Shown: piece after piece, positions 6,799 through 14,386 of the stretch
Position numbering within the stretch: the stretch's first letter is position 1
Layout of the letters: every line of letters begins with the position of its first letter
Source of the DNA: Deltaproteobacteria bacterium
Lineage (GTDB): Bacteria; Desulfobacterota; Desulfobacteria; Desulfobacterales; SG8-13
Assembly: GCA_030670715.1 (NCBI GenBank)
Contig: DAOVBC010000006.1
Span: 1-18,900, forward strand
Length of the DNA stretch: 18,900 nt
Direction of reading: 5' to 3'
The notes under the pieces: generated by a model
The model's input: the letters and a program-made list of their open reading frames with translations, nothing else
What the model was told of the DNA's origin: nothing
Databases searched by the model: none
Program-made: the position numbers and the translations under genes

Positions 6799-7470
6799 AT
6801 GATCAAAGGTTTAGTCATATTTTCTGTATCGGTACTTTTTATTTTTTACCTGTTTGCTCCAGGTGCATTCGGAGAATGTATCGAAGGGAATTGCGCCGAT
6901 GGGAAAGGCACCTACCTTTTCAGCGATAGTGAGAAATACACCGGTCAATTCAAGCAGGGGATGAAGCAGGGCCAGGGTCGATATGCCTATTCCAACGGCG
7001 ATATTTATGTGGGCCAATTCAAGAACGATAAAAAAAGCGGGCTCGGAACTTACACCTATGCAAGCGGTGACACCTATACGGGTCAGTATAAGGATGACCT
7101 GAAGAACGGTCACGGAACTTACAACTTTTTCAACGGTGATAAGTATGTCGGTGATTTCAGAAATGACAAACGAAACGGTCGGGGCACTTACACTTATTCA
7201 GACGGTGGCAAGTATACGGGCGAATTCAAAGACAACCGGTTTAATGGTCGGGGAGTCTTCACCTATCCCAGCGGCAATAGATATGAGGGTCAGTTTAAGG
7301 ACGGTCTGTACCATGGAAAAGGGACGTTTATTTTCAACAACGGCGAAAAATATGTAGGTGAGTTTAAAAAGGGCAAGCGCAGCGGCCGGGGCGAATATGT
7401 CTTTGCAGACGGTGAAGTCTATGTGGGAATTTTCCGGGATGGTAAGTTTATCGGAAATTCTTCGCCGTGA
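6799..7470 (+). CDS. Exported MORN-repeat protein
   Basis: A 223-residue protein with an N-terminal signal peptide (hydrophobic core about 4-19, likely cleavage after AFG at residue 25), followed by a C-x4-C pair (Cys27, Cys32) and eight 23-residue MORN repeats from Gly35 to about 218. Each repeat has the form G-x-G-T-Y-x-[YF]-x-[ND]-G-x-x-Y-x-G-x-F-[KR]-[ND]. MORN arrays form elongated beta-hairpin solenoids that bind proteins or lipids. Bacterial exported versions are common but mostly uncharacterised. The gene begins 40 bases after the four-helix gene, with AAGG eleven bases before the ATG, and is probably the last gene of the cluster. If exported it would share the periplasm with the coiled coil and OmpA-like part of the stator protein. 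An outer-membrane or cell-surface location cannot be excluded. Confidence 0.85.
   Translation: MIKGLVIFSVSVLFIFYLFAPGAFGECIEGNCADGKGTYLFSDSEKYTGQFKQGMKQGQGRYAYSNGDIYVGQFKNDKKSGLGTYTYASGDTYTGQYKDDLKNGHGTYNFFNGDKYVGDFRNDKRNGRGTYTYSDGGKYTGEFKDNRFNGRGVFTYPSGNRYEGQFKDGLYHGKGTFIFNNGEKYVGEFKKGKRSGRGEYVFADGEVYVGIFRDGKFIGNSSP
6901..7452 (+). repeat. Eight tandem 69-base MORN coding repeats
   Basis: The MORN array is encoded by eight consecutive 69-base units with no length variation. The DNA of the units has diverged more than the protein, so the array is old and kept by selection, unlike the recently duplicated units in the 864-residue protein. Confidence 0.8.
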
Positions 7471-7716
7471 TGGATTGCATTATCCACTGATAAATCGTTT
7501 TCGAATCCTTTCTCACGTTTTCCCATACTTTCTCTTCAAATCTTACACCAGGTTTCATTGCACTATTTTGAAAACCAAGTGAACTGTTGCGAACGTTTTT
7601 TTCAATCGCCAGGTAAGCGCTCGGTTACACCCAAACCGCATCAATTGTATACAAAATTCGATCTACCTGATAATATATAACGGTTGTCATAAATTGTTCC
7701 GTTAAGGGATCGTTTT

Positions 7717-7849
7717 TTAAATCCCCCTGTCCCCCTTTTTCAAAGGGGGGAGACGCTAAACAGGTTTTATCTTCGCCTCAATATATCTATATATCTCTGA
7801 CACTCCGTTCGATGTTCCCCCTTTAATAAAGGGGGGTAGGGGGATTTAA
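7717..7849. mobile_element. MITE-like element with inverted, hairpin-forming ends
   Basis: The left end (7717-7750) begins TTAAATCCCCCTGTCCCCCT and the right end (7815-7849) reads AGGGGGATTTAA outward. The outer 12 bases are perfect inverted repeats (7717-7728 and 7838-7849). Each end is itself a hairpin, CCCCCTTT-loop-AAAGGGGG. About 64 bases of unrelated AT-rich sequence lie between the ends, with no coding capacity. Similar C-run/G-run hairpins are known as dispersed intergenic repeats in several sulfate reducers and relatives; that comparison is from memory. No clear target-site duplication is visible. Confidence 0.6.
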
Positions 7850-7899
7850 TATAATACGCAACCCGTTGTGTCTTCGACCCTTCGGATAGGGACGTTAAT

Positions 7900-7927
7900 T
7901 TGAGAACGACTATTTTTGCATTATTAT
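7900..7927 (+). promoter_or_regulatory. Candidate sigma70 promoter for the cysteine desulfidase gene
   Basis: TTGAGA (7900-7905) and TATTAT (7922-7927) are separated by 16 bases and each matches the consensus at five of six positions. The predicted start near 7934 leaves a short leader that still includes the AGGGGA ribosome site at 7938-7943, six bases before the ATG. Confidence 0.42.
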
Positions 7928-7949
7928 TTTCCGGATTAGGGGAACAGCC

Positions 7950-9269
7950 ATGGTTTTTACCGTAAAAGATATACTCAGGCTGGAGGTGGCCCCGGCTCTG
8001 GGGTGCACCGAGCCGGTTGCAATTGCTCTGGGGGCTGCCGCCGCCGCTTCACTTTTGCAGGGACAACAGATCGAATCAATTGAGATCTGGGTTGACCCCA
8101 ACATATACAAAAACGGAGTTGCCGTTTCAATTCCCGGCACGCCGGGTCTCAGCGGGCTCGATACGGCCGGTGCGCTCGGAGCCCTGGCCGGTGACCCCGG
8201 ACTCAAGCTTGAAGTGCTGGAACCCATCGATGATGAGGATGTCGCTCGTGCACAGGCGTTTTTGCAGGAAAACCGAGTGAAGGTAAACCTGATTTCCGAC
8301 CGGAAAGGCATCCTGATCAGAACGATCATTCAAAGCAAAGACGATACCGCCGAATCGGTGATACAGGACCTGCATGACAACATCGTTTCCCTGACACTGA
8401 ACGATTCGGAAGTTTCCGACAGTCCGCTGCTGTCAGCCGGGGCAAAAGATGACGGGAAGAGCGATGTCAGCAAACTTGAAAATTGGTTACAAAAACTTTC
8501 CCTGTCCGAATTGTTGAACCTCACCGAGGATCTGGATTCAGAAGATATGGAATTTCTGGAGCAGGGTGTTCGCTTTAATTTAAAGCTGGCTGAATACGGC
8601 CTCAAGCACGGCTGCGGGCTGGGGATCGGCAAAACTCTGGATCGTCTCGCACGGCAGCGATTTATTCAGAGAGACATGATTCTGGCGGCAAGAATTCTCA
8701 CCTCGGCTGCGTCGGATGCGCGAATGGCGGGTGTCAAGCTTCCGGCCATGAGTTCGGCCGGAAGCGGCAACCACGGCCTGACCGCGACATTGCCTATCTG
8801 GGCGGTCAAGGACTTTGTTGATTGCGACGACACAACAATTCTTGAAGCCGTTGGTCTCAGCCACATACTTACCGCCTACATTAAAGCCCATACCGGAAGA
8901 CTATCCGCTGTGTGCGGCTGCTCAGTTGCAGCGGGCGCGGGCGCTAGCGCGGGTATAACCTATCTTCTCGGCGGCGATGTACAACACATCGCCGGGGCCA
9001 TAATAAATTTAGCCCAGGATCTTGCCGGTGTCATATGCGACGGTGCAAAAGCAGGCTGTTCCTTGAAGCTGGCCACCGCTGCGGGTACAGCCGTGCAGGC
9101 AGCACTTTTTTCCCTGCAGGGGGTCCAGGTTCAGCCCACCGACGGAATTATCGGAATATCGCCGGAAAAAACCATGCAGAACCTGGGTACGCTGAGCACA
9201 CAGGGGATGATCGAAACGGATCGAACCATATTGCAGATTATGCTGGAGAAACAGTTTTCTGGAGTATAA
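7950..9269 (+). CDS. cyuA: L-cysteine desulfidase / serine dehydratase-alpha-like protein (CyuA, UPF0597 family)
   Basis: A 439-residue cytoplasmic protein matching the family of E. coli CyuA and the methanogen L-cysteine desulfidase, which use a [4Fe-4S] cluster to split L-cysteine into pyruvate, ammonia and sulfide. Seen: an N-terminal APALGCTEPVAIALG segment (Cys19), VDPNIYKNGVAVSIPGT near residue 49, SSAGSGNHGLTATLP near 270, a VCGCSVAAGAG segment (Cys322, Cys324), and Cys363-DGAKAG-Cys370. The C-x39/40-C-x6-C spacing of the last cysteines agrees with the cluster ligands known for the family, and Cys19 corresponds to the conserved N-terminal cysteine. The length is normal. AGGGGA precedes the ATG. 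The gene stands alone between two repeat-containing spacers. Serine is an alternative substrate for some members. In a sulfide-producing anaerobe it would serve cysteine breakdown. Confidence 0.9.
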   Translation: MVFTVKDILRLEVAPALGCTEPVAIALGAAAAASLLQGQQIESIEIWVDPNIYKNGVAVSIPGTPGLSGLDTAGALGALAGDPGLKLEVLEPIDDEDVARAQAFLQENRVKVNLISDRKGILIRTIIQSKDDTAESVIQDLHDNIVSLTLNDSEVSDSPLLSAGAKDDGKSDVSKLENWLQKLSLSELLNLTEDLDSEDMEFLEQGVRFNLKLAEYGLKHGCGLGIGKTLDRLARQRFIQRDMILAARILTSAASDARMAGVKLPAMSSAGSGNHGLTATLPIWAVKDFVDCDDTTILEAVGLSHILTAYIKAHTGRLSAVCGCSVAAGAGASAGITYLLGGDVQHIAGAIINLAQDLAGVICDGAKAGCSLKLATAAGTAVQAALFSLQGVQVQPTDGIIGISPEKTMQNLGTLSTQGMIETDRTILQIMLEKQFSGV

Positions 9270-9389
9270 GCTTGCTCACCGCAGAGGCGCAAAGAATTTA
9301 GAATTAGCCACAGACCCACACAGACACACACAGACAAACTTTTTTGCCTGGATAGCCCCCCTCTCGCATGCTTCCACCCACGTTTCATC
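9270..9389. repeat. CACAGA/CGCAGAGGC-type repeat between convergent genes
   Basis: Bases 9278-9331 hold CACCGCAGAGGCGCAAAG followed by CCACAGACCCACACAGACACACACAGACA, a degenerate tandem of ACACAGAC-like units. It lies between the converging desulfidase and GGDEF-like genes. No clear bidirectional terminator hairpin is visible. The motif belongs to the same loose class as the CACAAAG repeats at 13223-13252 and 15098-15186. Confidence 0.5.
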
Positions 9390-11501
9390 TTAATAAATGT
9401 TCTGCAAATTTTGTAGCCGCATCACCATGTCATAAATATCGGATTCGGCCCGTTTCAAAAATTCTTTCGGCGTAGAGGTCCGATCTTTATCAAAGGTTGA
9501 CACCGTTCCGGCCAGCTTAACTGTCAGCGGTATGCCATTGACTTTATATTGCGGCTCATGAACGCATTTAAGTATCCGCCCCATGGCTTTTTTTGAAGCC
9601 TTTCCCGCGGTCATCGGCAGAACAGCCATAACTTTGCTATTATCCAGCAGACCGACGAAGTCCGCCTCCCTGAAAGCATTGGCAAGCTTCTCGAGCACAA
9701 GACCCATAACCGCATCATCGGGAATTTCCCCCGGGGACACCTTTTTATCGGGCGTGATCTTAAATATCGACAGCATCAGAATTGAAAAGGGTGTGTCATA
9801 GCGTTTCGAGCGGGCGATTTCTTTTTCCAGGATATGCAGGATTCGGTTGCGATTTAATACTCCCTTGGGCAAGGTGATATTAATCGACTCTTGAAGTTCG
9901 GCCAGTTCTTTTTGCGGGGTGGATGCTGATTCGCGCGCGCTGTCCAGCTCTGCTTGCTGTTCCTGCTCCTGGTCGACACCGTCTGCAGCAACGCCGGAAG
10001 CCGGGTTTTGGCGCAGAGTAGACCATTGCGACTCAAGTTTTTTTAAGGATTCATCAAAACGGTCGTTAAGCTGCCGGGCAACCTGGCGTATCACCCCGGT
10101 ATCAATGTCTTTGTTATTTAATCCCTTCAAAAGTTTGTTTTCCACTTTGGCGATAATACCGCGCAGCTGTTTTTCCTCTGCCACACCGTGCTGTTCGGCA
10201 ACGTCCAGTGTCATTTTGGAACTTACCCGTTCAACATAATCAACCAGAAGATCGGAAAGTACCTTATCATCACCGGTGCCTTTACGTATTTCAGAAGCCA
10301 GGTAAATCAGTTCCACAGCCCCCTTCGGGTTTTGGCTGATTTCACGGACCAGTTCATCTCCTGAAACGCCGATATCCTCGGCACTTTTCTCCAGAATGTT
10401 GGCCAGGCCTTCACTCTGCAGCTCTTTTTTTAATTCCTGGGTCAGCTGCAGAAATTCAGTCAGCGCCATTCCTTCTTCCAGCAGCGCGTTTTTGATTTTC
10501 GGCAGCATACGCTGGATTTCCTTTTGCTCCGGTATCAGGCGCCGCACAATCTGTGCCAGACGTTGAACCGATATCTTTCCCTGCTGGTATTCTTCCCTGA
10601 TCAGCTGGACCAGGACATTGTCTGTGAGTTCATCAGCCTCATCGATGATCTGGGCCTCATTTTGAAATATGACCCCCTCTGCCTTCTGCGCTTCAATTCC
10701 TTTCAGCAGGTTGCGCTTCATGTCGAAGACCGCCTCTGCCAGCTGCTGCATGTTAAGCTGCTGATCACCACCTGTGGCGGTTTCAACCTCACTGCGGATT
10801 TTTTGCAAGTTTTGCGTTATAACCGATCCTGAACCGGCGGTTCCTGACACGCCATCTTTAGCGGTGGACACATCTGCATCAATCAGTTTTTGGGAAGCAG
10901 CTTGCGGATTATTGATAATCTGGCCGATGGACAATGACTTTTCCAGCTCTTCCATAAGAATGCTCTCGGCCATAACTTCCAGAGCCGTGTCTGAATCTGA
11001 CCCACTACCGGATCCGGCTGCTTGGCTCTCCAGCACTTTGCGGTCGACCACTTCATCGTCGGCGGTAACCTTTTTATAAAAGACATGATTGATCTTGATG
11101 TGATTGACGCCTTGCTGAGCGCAGGCTTCCTTCATGGCATCGGCATCTATATACTTGGCAATATCGATAAATATACCTGTAAACGTTGTCAGCTCGTCTT
11201 CACCAAGGCCTTTATCAAAAGAAATTGAATTGATAGCGCCTTTTTTAAAATGAAAAAGCATCTTGGAGGTGTTGATACGCGGGTCCAGTTGCTCCTCTTC
11301 AATGAAAAACTGGTCCTGGTGCATGATCAGGACAACGGGGGTGCAGATATCCAGTCCCCGGCTAATAAATTTGTGAAATTCAGTTATAGACTGGATTGTA
11401 AACGGATGGTCGAGGTTATACATGGTCGACCGCGTAAACAGCATAGCGAACGCTCTTCCGATTCTGTTCGTAAGCTCTTTTGAGATTTGCGATTCTGCCA
11501 T
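9390..11501 (-). CDS. Long cytoplasmic protein with a C-terminal degenerate GGDEF domain
   Basis: A 703-residue soluble protein with no signal peptide or membrane helix. Residues 1-150 resemble an N-terminal module seen on other regulatory proteins of this bacterial group (a LDHPF motif near residue 30, then SISFDKGLGEDELTTF). Residues about 150-545 are hydrophilic, Gln/Glu-rich and mostly helical. Residues about 547-703 have the fold signature of GGDEF domains: ILHILEKEIARSKRYDTPFS, then READFVGLL, and the RAESDIYDM helix near the end. The active-site loop that should read GGDEF is DNSKV (620-624), so diguanylate cyclase activity is very unlikely; a binding or scaffold role is inferred. A good GGAAGGG lies upstream of the ATG. 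It follows the kinase gene by 68 bases on the same strand and is a plausible substrate or partner of that kinase. Confidence 0.72.
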   Translation of the reverse strand: MAESQISKELTNRIGRAFAMLFTRSTMYNLDHPFTIQSITEFHKFISRGLDICTPVVLIMHQDQFFIEEEQLDPRINTSKMLFHFKKGAINSISFDKGLGEDELTTFTGIFIDIAKYIDADAMKEACAQQGVNHIKINHVFYKKVTADDEVVDRKVLESQAAGSGSGSDSDTALEVMAESILMEELEKSLSIGQIINNPQAASQKLIDADVSTAKDGVSGTAGSGSVITQNLQKIRSEVETATGGDQQLNMQQLAEAVFDMKRNLLKGIEAQKAEGVIFQNEAQIIDEADELTDNVLVQLIREEYQQGKISVQRLAQIVRRLIPEQKEIQRMLPKIKNALLEEGMALTEFLQLTQELKKELQSEGLANILEKSAEDIGVSGDELVREISQNPKGAVELIYLASEIRKGTGDDKVLSDLLVDYVERVSSKMTLDVAEQHGVAEEKQLRGIIAKVENKLLKGLNNKDIDTGVIRQVARQLNDRFDESLKKLESQWSTLRQNPASGVAADGVDQEQEQQAELDSARESASTPQKELAELQESINITLPKGVLNRNRILHILEKEIARSKRYDTPFSILMLSIFKITPDKKVSPGEIPDDAVMGLVLEKLANAFREADFVGLLDNSKVMAVLPMTAGKASKKAMGRILKCVHEPQYKVNGIPLTVKLAGTVSTFDKDRTSTPKEFLKRAESDIYDMVMRLQNLQNIY

Positions 11502-11569
11502 TTTAATACCCTTCCGTATTTGACCCGCGTAAACCGGAACAAAAAGGAAAAAAATATAAAATTAAGTAG

Positions 11570-12463
11570 CTAAGAACAATGATTTTGCCGGTAATCCTCC
11601 AGATCTTTTTTAAATTCTTCGCAGGCGGCATATCGTTGGGCCGGATCATGGGCAAGCGCTTTTTGAATGATCCGGTCCATATCTTCGGAAAGAGCAAGGT
11701 TGATCTCCGACGGCTTTTTCAGAAACAGACCTTCCTTTTTCAGCAGCTTGTGCTTCAGAAGTGCCGGTTTTGATTTAAAAGCCGGCAGCGGTAGTTCGGT
11801 AACGATCATCTGGAAAAGTATCGTGCCCATCGAGTAGATGTCGGCCCGCCCGTCAACGTCCCGCCCCATAATCTGTTCCGGGGCCATGTAAAGCGGGGTC
11901 CCATGAATGCTTGGTTTGCTGTCATCTTTTACCCGCAAAACCTGGACGATTCCAAAATCGGTAATAAGCGGCCTTTTTGAGTGTTTCTCAATTAAAATGT
12001 TTGCCGGCTTCATATCGCGGTGGACAATATCATTCCGGTGGGCATAATCGAGTGCATCCAGCACCTGGGTAATAACCGTCAGAGTTGTCGGCAAGGGCAG
12101 AATCCGCCTGGATGGTATAATATTTTTTTTAGCCACTTTTAAGTACTCGGAAAGCGGGTTGCCCTGAACCAGCTGCATGGTGAAATAAAGAAATTCATCC
12201 GTTTCACCCACCTCGTAGACCGGAATAATGTTGGGATGAGATAAAATGGCTGCGGCTTCGGCTTCCCGCTGAAAAAGTTCAGCGGTTTTGGGAGTCAGCA
12301 GATTCTTGGGCAGGATTTTTACCGCAATCTGGCGCTTCAATGTCCTTTGAAAGGCAATAAACACAATTGCCATCCCGCCACGGGCCAGCTCTTTGATGAT
12401 GGTGGATGTCCCGACCTGCGTGCCGATCAAATGGTCTACTTTTAATGTGGCAATTGAGCTCAT
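11570..12463 (-). CDS. Hanks-type Ser/Thr protein kinase
   Basis: A 297-residue protein consisting of one kinase domain, with no membrane helix, PASTA repeat or sensor domain. All core motifs are present: glycine-rich loop ELARGGMAIVF (25-35), VAIK lysine Lys49, helix-C Glu67, HRDMKPANIL with catalytic Asp150 and Asn155, DFG at 169-171, and GTPLYMAPEQ at the activation-segment end. It should be catalytically active. The HRD arginine implies control through activation-loop phosphorylation. The start is an ATG with no strong ribosome site; the N-terminal IGTQVGTSTIIKEL fits a complete domain. The gene for the degenerate GGDEF protein follows 68 bases downstream, suggesting a kinase-effector pair. 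Confidence 0.9.
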   Translation of the reverse strand: MSSIATLKVDHLIGTQVGTSTIIKELARGGMAIVFIAFQRTLKRQIAVKILPKNLLTPKTAELFQREAEAAAILSHPNIIPVYEVGETDEFLYFTMQLVQGNPLSEYLKVAKKNIIPSRRILPLPTTLTVITQVLDALDYAHRNDIVHRDMKPANILIEKHSKRPLITDFGIVQVLRVKDDSKPSIHGTPLYMAPEQIMGRDVDGRADIYSMGTILFQMIVTELPLPAFKSKPALLKHKLLKKEGLFLKKPSEINLALSEDMDRIIQKALAHDPAQRYAACEEFKKDLEDYRQNHCS

Positions 12464-12546
12464 GATAGCAAGACTCGTTAATAACGTAACTGTTAAACTC
12501 AGCGGTCCTATTCGCTAAGAATGACCTATCTATGCCCATTTTCAGC

Positions 12547-12620
12547 AATGGAGTAGTGGAGTAATGCCATATTTAAAATAGAAGACAAAACCATGTACTC
12601 CATCACTCCAATACTCCATT
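12547..12620. repeat. Inverted repeat of ACTCC-type units upstream of the kinase
   Basis: AATGGAGTAGTGGAGTAATG (12547-12566) and CATCACTCCAATACTCCATT (12601-12620) are inverted copies matching at 18 of 20 positions, with a 34-base loop; more ACTCC units continue to 12625. The unit pattern resembles the ATTCCAT repeats at 282-296 and 583-605 with C replacing T. It lies in the 220-base gap between the small exported-protein gene and the kinase gene and could end or attenuate transcription. Confidence 0.6.
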
Positions 12621-12683
12621 ACTCCCCTTCGGTGACGCCTCGAATAAACATACGGCTATTATTTCACGGTGAAGGGTTAAGTA

Positions 12684-13130
12684 TCATTTAACGCCCTCTA
12701 CTTGTTTTTTCATTTCATCATACCGGGCCTGATCAAAAGTGCCCAACTCCTGGGTGCGCATTTTCCAGGTATGAAGACAGATCTTTGCGTCAGTATAATT
12801 TTCATTCTGAATGGCGATTTCAATACACTTCAGGCTGTTGTCTATGGACTTTTCAATTATCTGTGTATTGTATTCGTCGTATTCCGCCTGTTTGAAAAGA
12901 CCGGCCTCAATTGCATTGCTGCGCCAGACATTCAACGCAACCCGGGCCCCGTAGAACCCATCCCTTTCAATTGCGCGCTTAAGCCGCCAGAGACTATTAT
13001 AGGCCGCAATTTTTAGCTGCTTGCGGGTGATTTCAGTCGGCTGCGGTTTTTCCGTGTCCGCCAAAGCGGAAACCTCAAGCAGGCATATCACAATGGTGAT
13101 AATTACGACTGCCGGGTTCAGTTTTCTCAA
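12684..13130 (-). CDS. Small exported protein with an internal 53-residue duplication
   Basis: I do not recognise this family. The frame is open from a GTG at 13313, but a TTG at 13130 is preferred: it gives MRKLNPAVVIITIVICLLEVSALA, a well-formed signal peptide ending in ALA. The preceding 61 codons overlap a CACAAAG-type intergenic repeat at 13223-13252 and look non-coding. Neither start has a good ribosome site, so this is uncertain. The mature part holds two related units: A-I-E-R-x-x-F-Y-G-A-R-x-A-L-x-x-W then E-A-G-L-F-K-Q-A-E-Y-D-E, and A-I-Q-N-E-N-Y-T-D-A-K-x-x-L-x-x-W then E-L-G-T-F-D-Q-A-R-Y-D-E. Trp and YDE are spaced 53 residues apart between units. The units look like helical hairpins. 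It is downstream of, and on the same strand as, the AI-2E-family gene. Confidence 0.55.
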   Translation of the reverse strand: MRKLNPAVVIITIVICLLEVSALADTEKPQPTEITRKQLKIAAYNSLWRLKRAIERDGFYGARVALNVWRSNAIEAGLFKQAEYDEYNTQIIEKSIDNSLKCIEIAIQNENYTDAKICLHTWKMRTQELGTFDQARYDEMKKQVEGVK

Positions 13131-13222
13131 TAGTTTAATATCAAACTTTTCGATTTTCCCGGCAATATATTCAAACCACAACGGCACAAAATACACTAAT
13201 ACGCTCAAGCTGCGGTAAACTG

Positions 13223-13252
13223 CTCTTTTGTGCTCTGTGTGACTTTGTGGTT
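13223..13252. repeat. CACAAAGTCACACAGAGCACAAAAG repeat
   Basis: On the minus strand the sequence reads AACCACAAAGTCACACAGAG then CACAAAAGAG. This is the same loose motif as the element at 15098-15186. It lies inside the open frame upstream of the preferred start of the small exported protein and argues that this part is not coding. Confidence 0.5.
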
Positions 13253-13331
13253 CAATCACTTTTCGGTTCCCATCTTCACGGATTAGGGTCTTTACCGGTG
13301 ACGTTATTGTCACAACGTGTTGGGCCTGCTG

Positions 13332-14381
13332 TCAGTTGCCAAATTCCACCAGGTGCTCATAAATTGCCATCGCTGTCAGTTTCAGGATGCACGCCACCGG
13401 TATTGATATGATCATTCCGATAATTCCGGCCAGCTGGGCACCGACAATGATCACAATCACCACAACTACCGGGTGTAGATCAACAATTCTGGCAACCACG
13501 AGCGGAATGATCACAAAATTGTCGATCAGCTGCGCCACCGTATAAACCGCCACAACCGCCAGCACAGTCAAGCCGGAAGCGCCGGTGACCAGGGTCATCA
13601 ATATCGCAGGGACCGCTCCTATGATTGGACCAATGTACGGAATCAGATTGGTCAATCCGGCAAAGGTACCCAGCAGAACGGCATACGGAAATCCGATCAC
13701 GGCCAGACCGAGCCAGACCACGAGACAGACGATGCCTGCTTCAAGCAGCCTTGCCCGGATATATCCCCCTAATTGGGCATTCATCCGGTGTTTCAGGTTT
13801 AATGCCGGTTCAAACAGGTTGTTGGGGACAAGTTCTAATATTTTTTTGGCAGCCGCCTGCCCGTCCAGCACCATAAAAAATGCAAAAAAAGGCGCCAGGA
13901 TCAGAACTGCCAGAGATGAGGAAGTGTATCGCGGCAAATCCTCGAACATCTGTCCCGACAGACCTGACAGGACCCGGTTGGCGGTTGCACTGACGTCCAA
14001 TTGATACACACCGGACAGGATGGCATTGATCCTGGTTTCGGCGGTTATCAGAAGTTTGGATACACCGTCGATGAAGTGCGGCAGTTCGCTTCGAAGTGCT
14101 GAGACTTGCGCGGTAACCACCGGCAGCAAGAGATAGATCCCGGTGGCAAATAAAGCCGTAAGAAATAAGAACAAACCTGCCACCGCAACTTTTCTTGAAA
14201 TTCCGGTACGTTCTGCAGCATTGACAACGGGCGCGAGAAGATAGCTGATCACAAACGCCAGGATGAATGACAGCAGAATGTTGTCGACTTTTAATATGAT
14301 CAAAGCGCATAATACAATGATGCCGCCGACGGCAGCCGATTTAATGATCCGTTCTCTGTTATACATGCCGACAGTGTCCAA
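13332..14381 (-). CDS. AI-2E family transporter (PerM/TqsA-type membrane protein)
   Basis: A 349-residue polytopic protein, the usual length for the family, with about eight hydrophobic helices: two at residues 16-50, one near 65-90, a hydrophilic periplasmic-type segment of about 60 residues, and five in the C-terminal half. The family signature is clear: SYLLAPVVNAAERTGISR near 45, NLIPYIGPIIGAVPAIL near 243, and DNFVIIPLVVARIVDLHPV followed by GAQLAGIIGMIISIPVA near the end. Members export small molecules or ions; some move autoinducer-2 (TqsA) and others sodium/protons, so the substrate is open. The TTG at 14381 starts only six bases after the stop codon of the cyclic-nucleotide-binding gene, suggesting coupling; an ATG five codons later (14366) is an alternative start. 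Confidence 0.88.
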   Translation of the reverse strand: MDTVGMYNRERIIKSAAVGGIIVLCALIILKVDNILLSFILAFVISYLLAPVVNAAERTGISRKVAVAGLFLFLTALFATGIYLLLPVVTAQVSALRSELPHFIDGVSKLLITAETRINAILSGVYQLDVSATANRVLSGLSGQMFEDLPRYTSSSLAVLILAPFFAFFMVLDGQAAAKKILELVPNNLFEPALNLKHRMNAQLGGYIRARLLEAGIVCLVVWLGLAVIGFPYAVLLGTFAGLTNLIPYIGPIIGAVPAILMTLVTGASGLTVLAVVAVYTVAQLIDNFVIIPLVVARIVDLHPVVVVIVIIVGAQLAGIIGMIISIPVACILKLTAMAIYEHLVEFGN

Positions 14382-14386
14382 CTGAT

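Larger units (their letters stand above)
7471..7949. other. Spacer between the MORN and desulfidase genes
   Basis: This 479-base stretch has no credible gene. It contains the inverted CCCCCTTT/AAAGGGGG element (7717-7849) and, near its end, a promoter and ribosome site for the desulfidase gene. No T-tailed hairpin directly follows the MORN stop codon; the two strong hairpins of the element may act as transcription barriers. Confidence 0.6.

Noticed and set aside
9131..9388. 85-codon minus-strand frame in the gap after the desulfidase
   Set aside because: It runs through the ACACAGAC repeat and then antisense into the desulfidase gene.
9390..11501. Active diguanylate cyclase
   Set aside because: The GGDEF loop is replaced by DNSKV, lacking the catalytic and GTP-binding residues.
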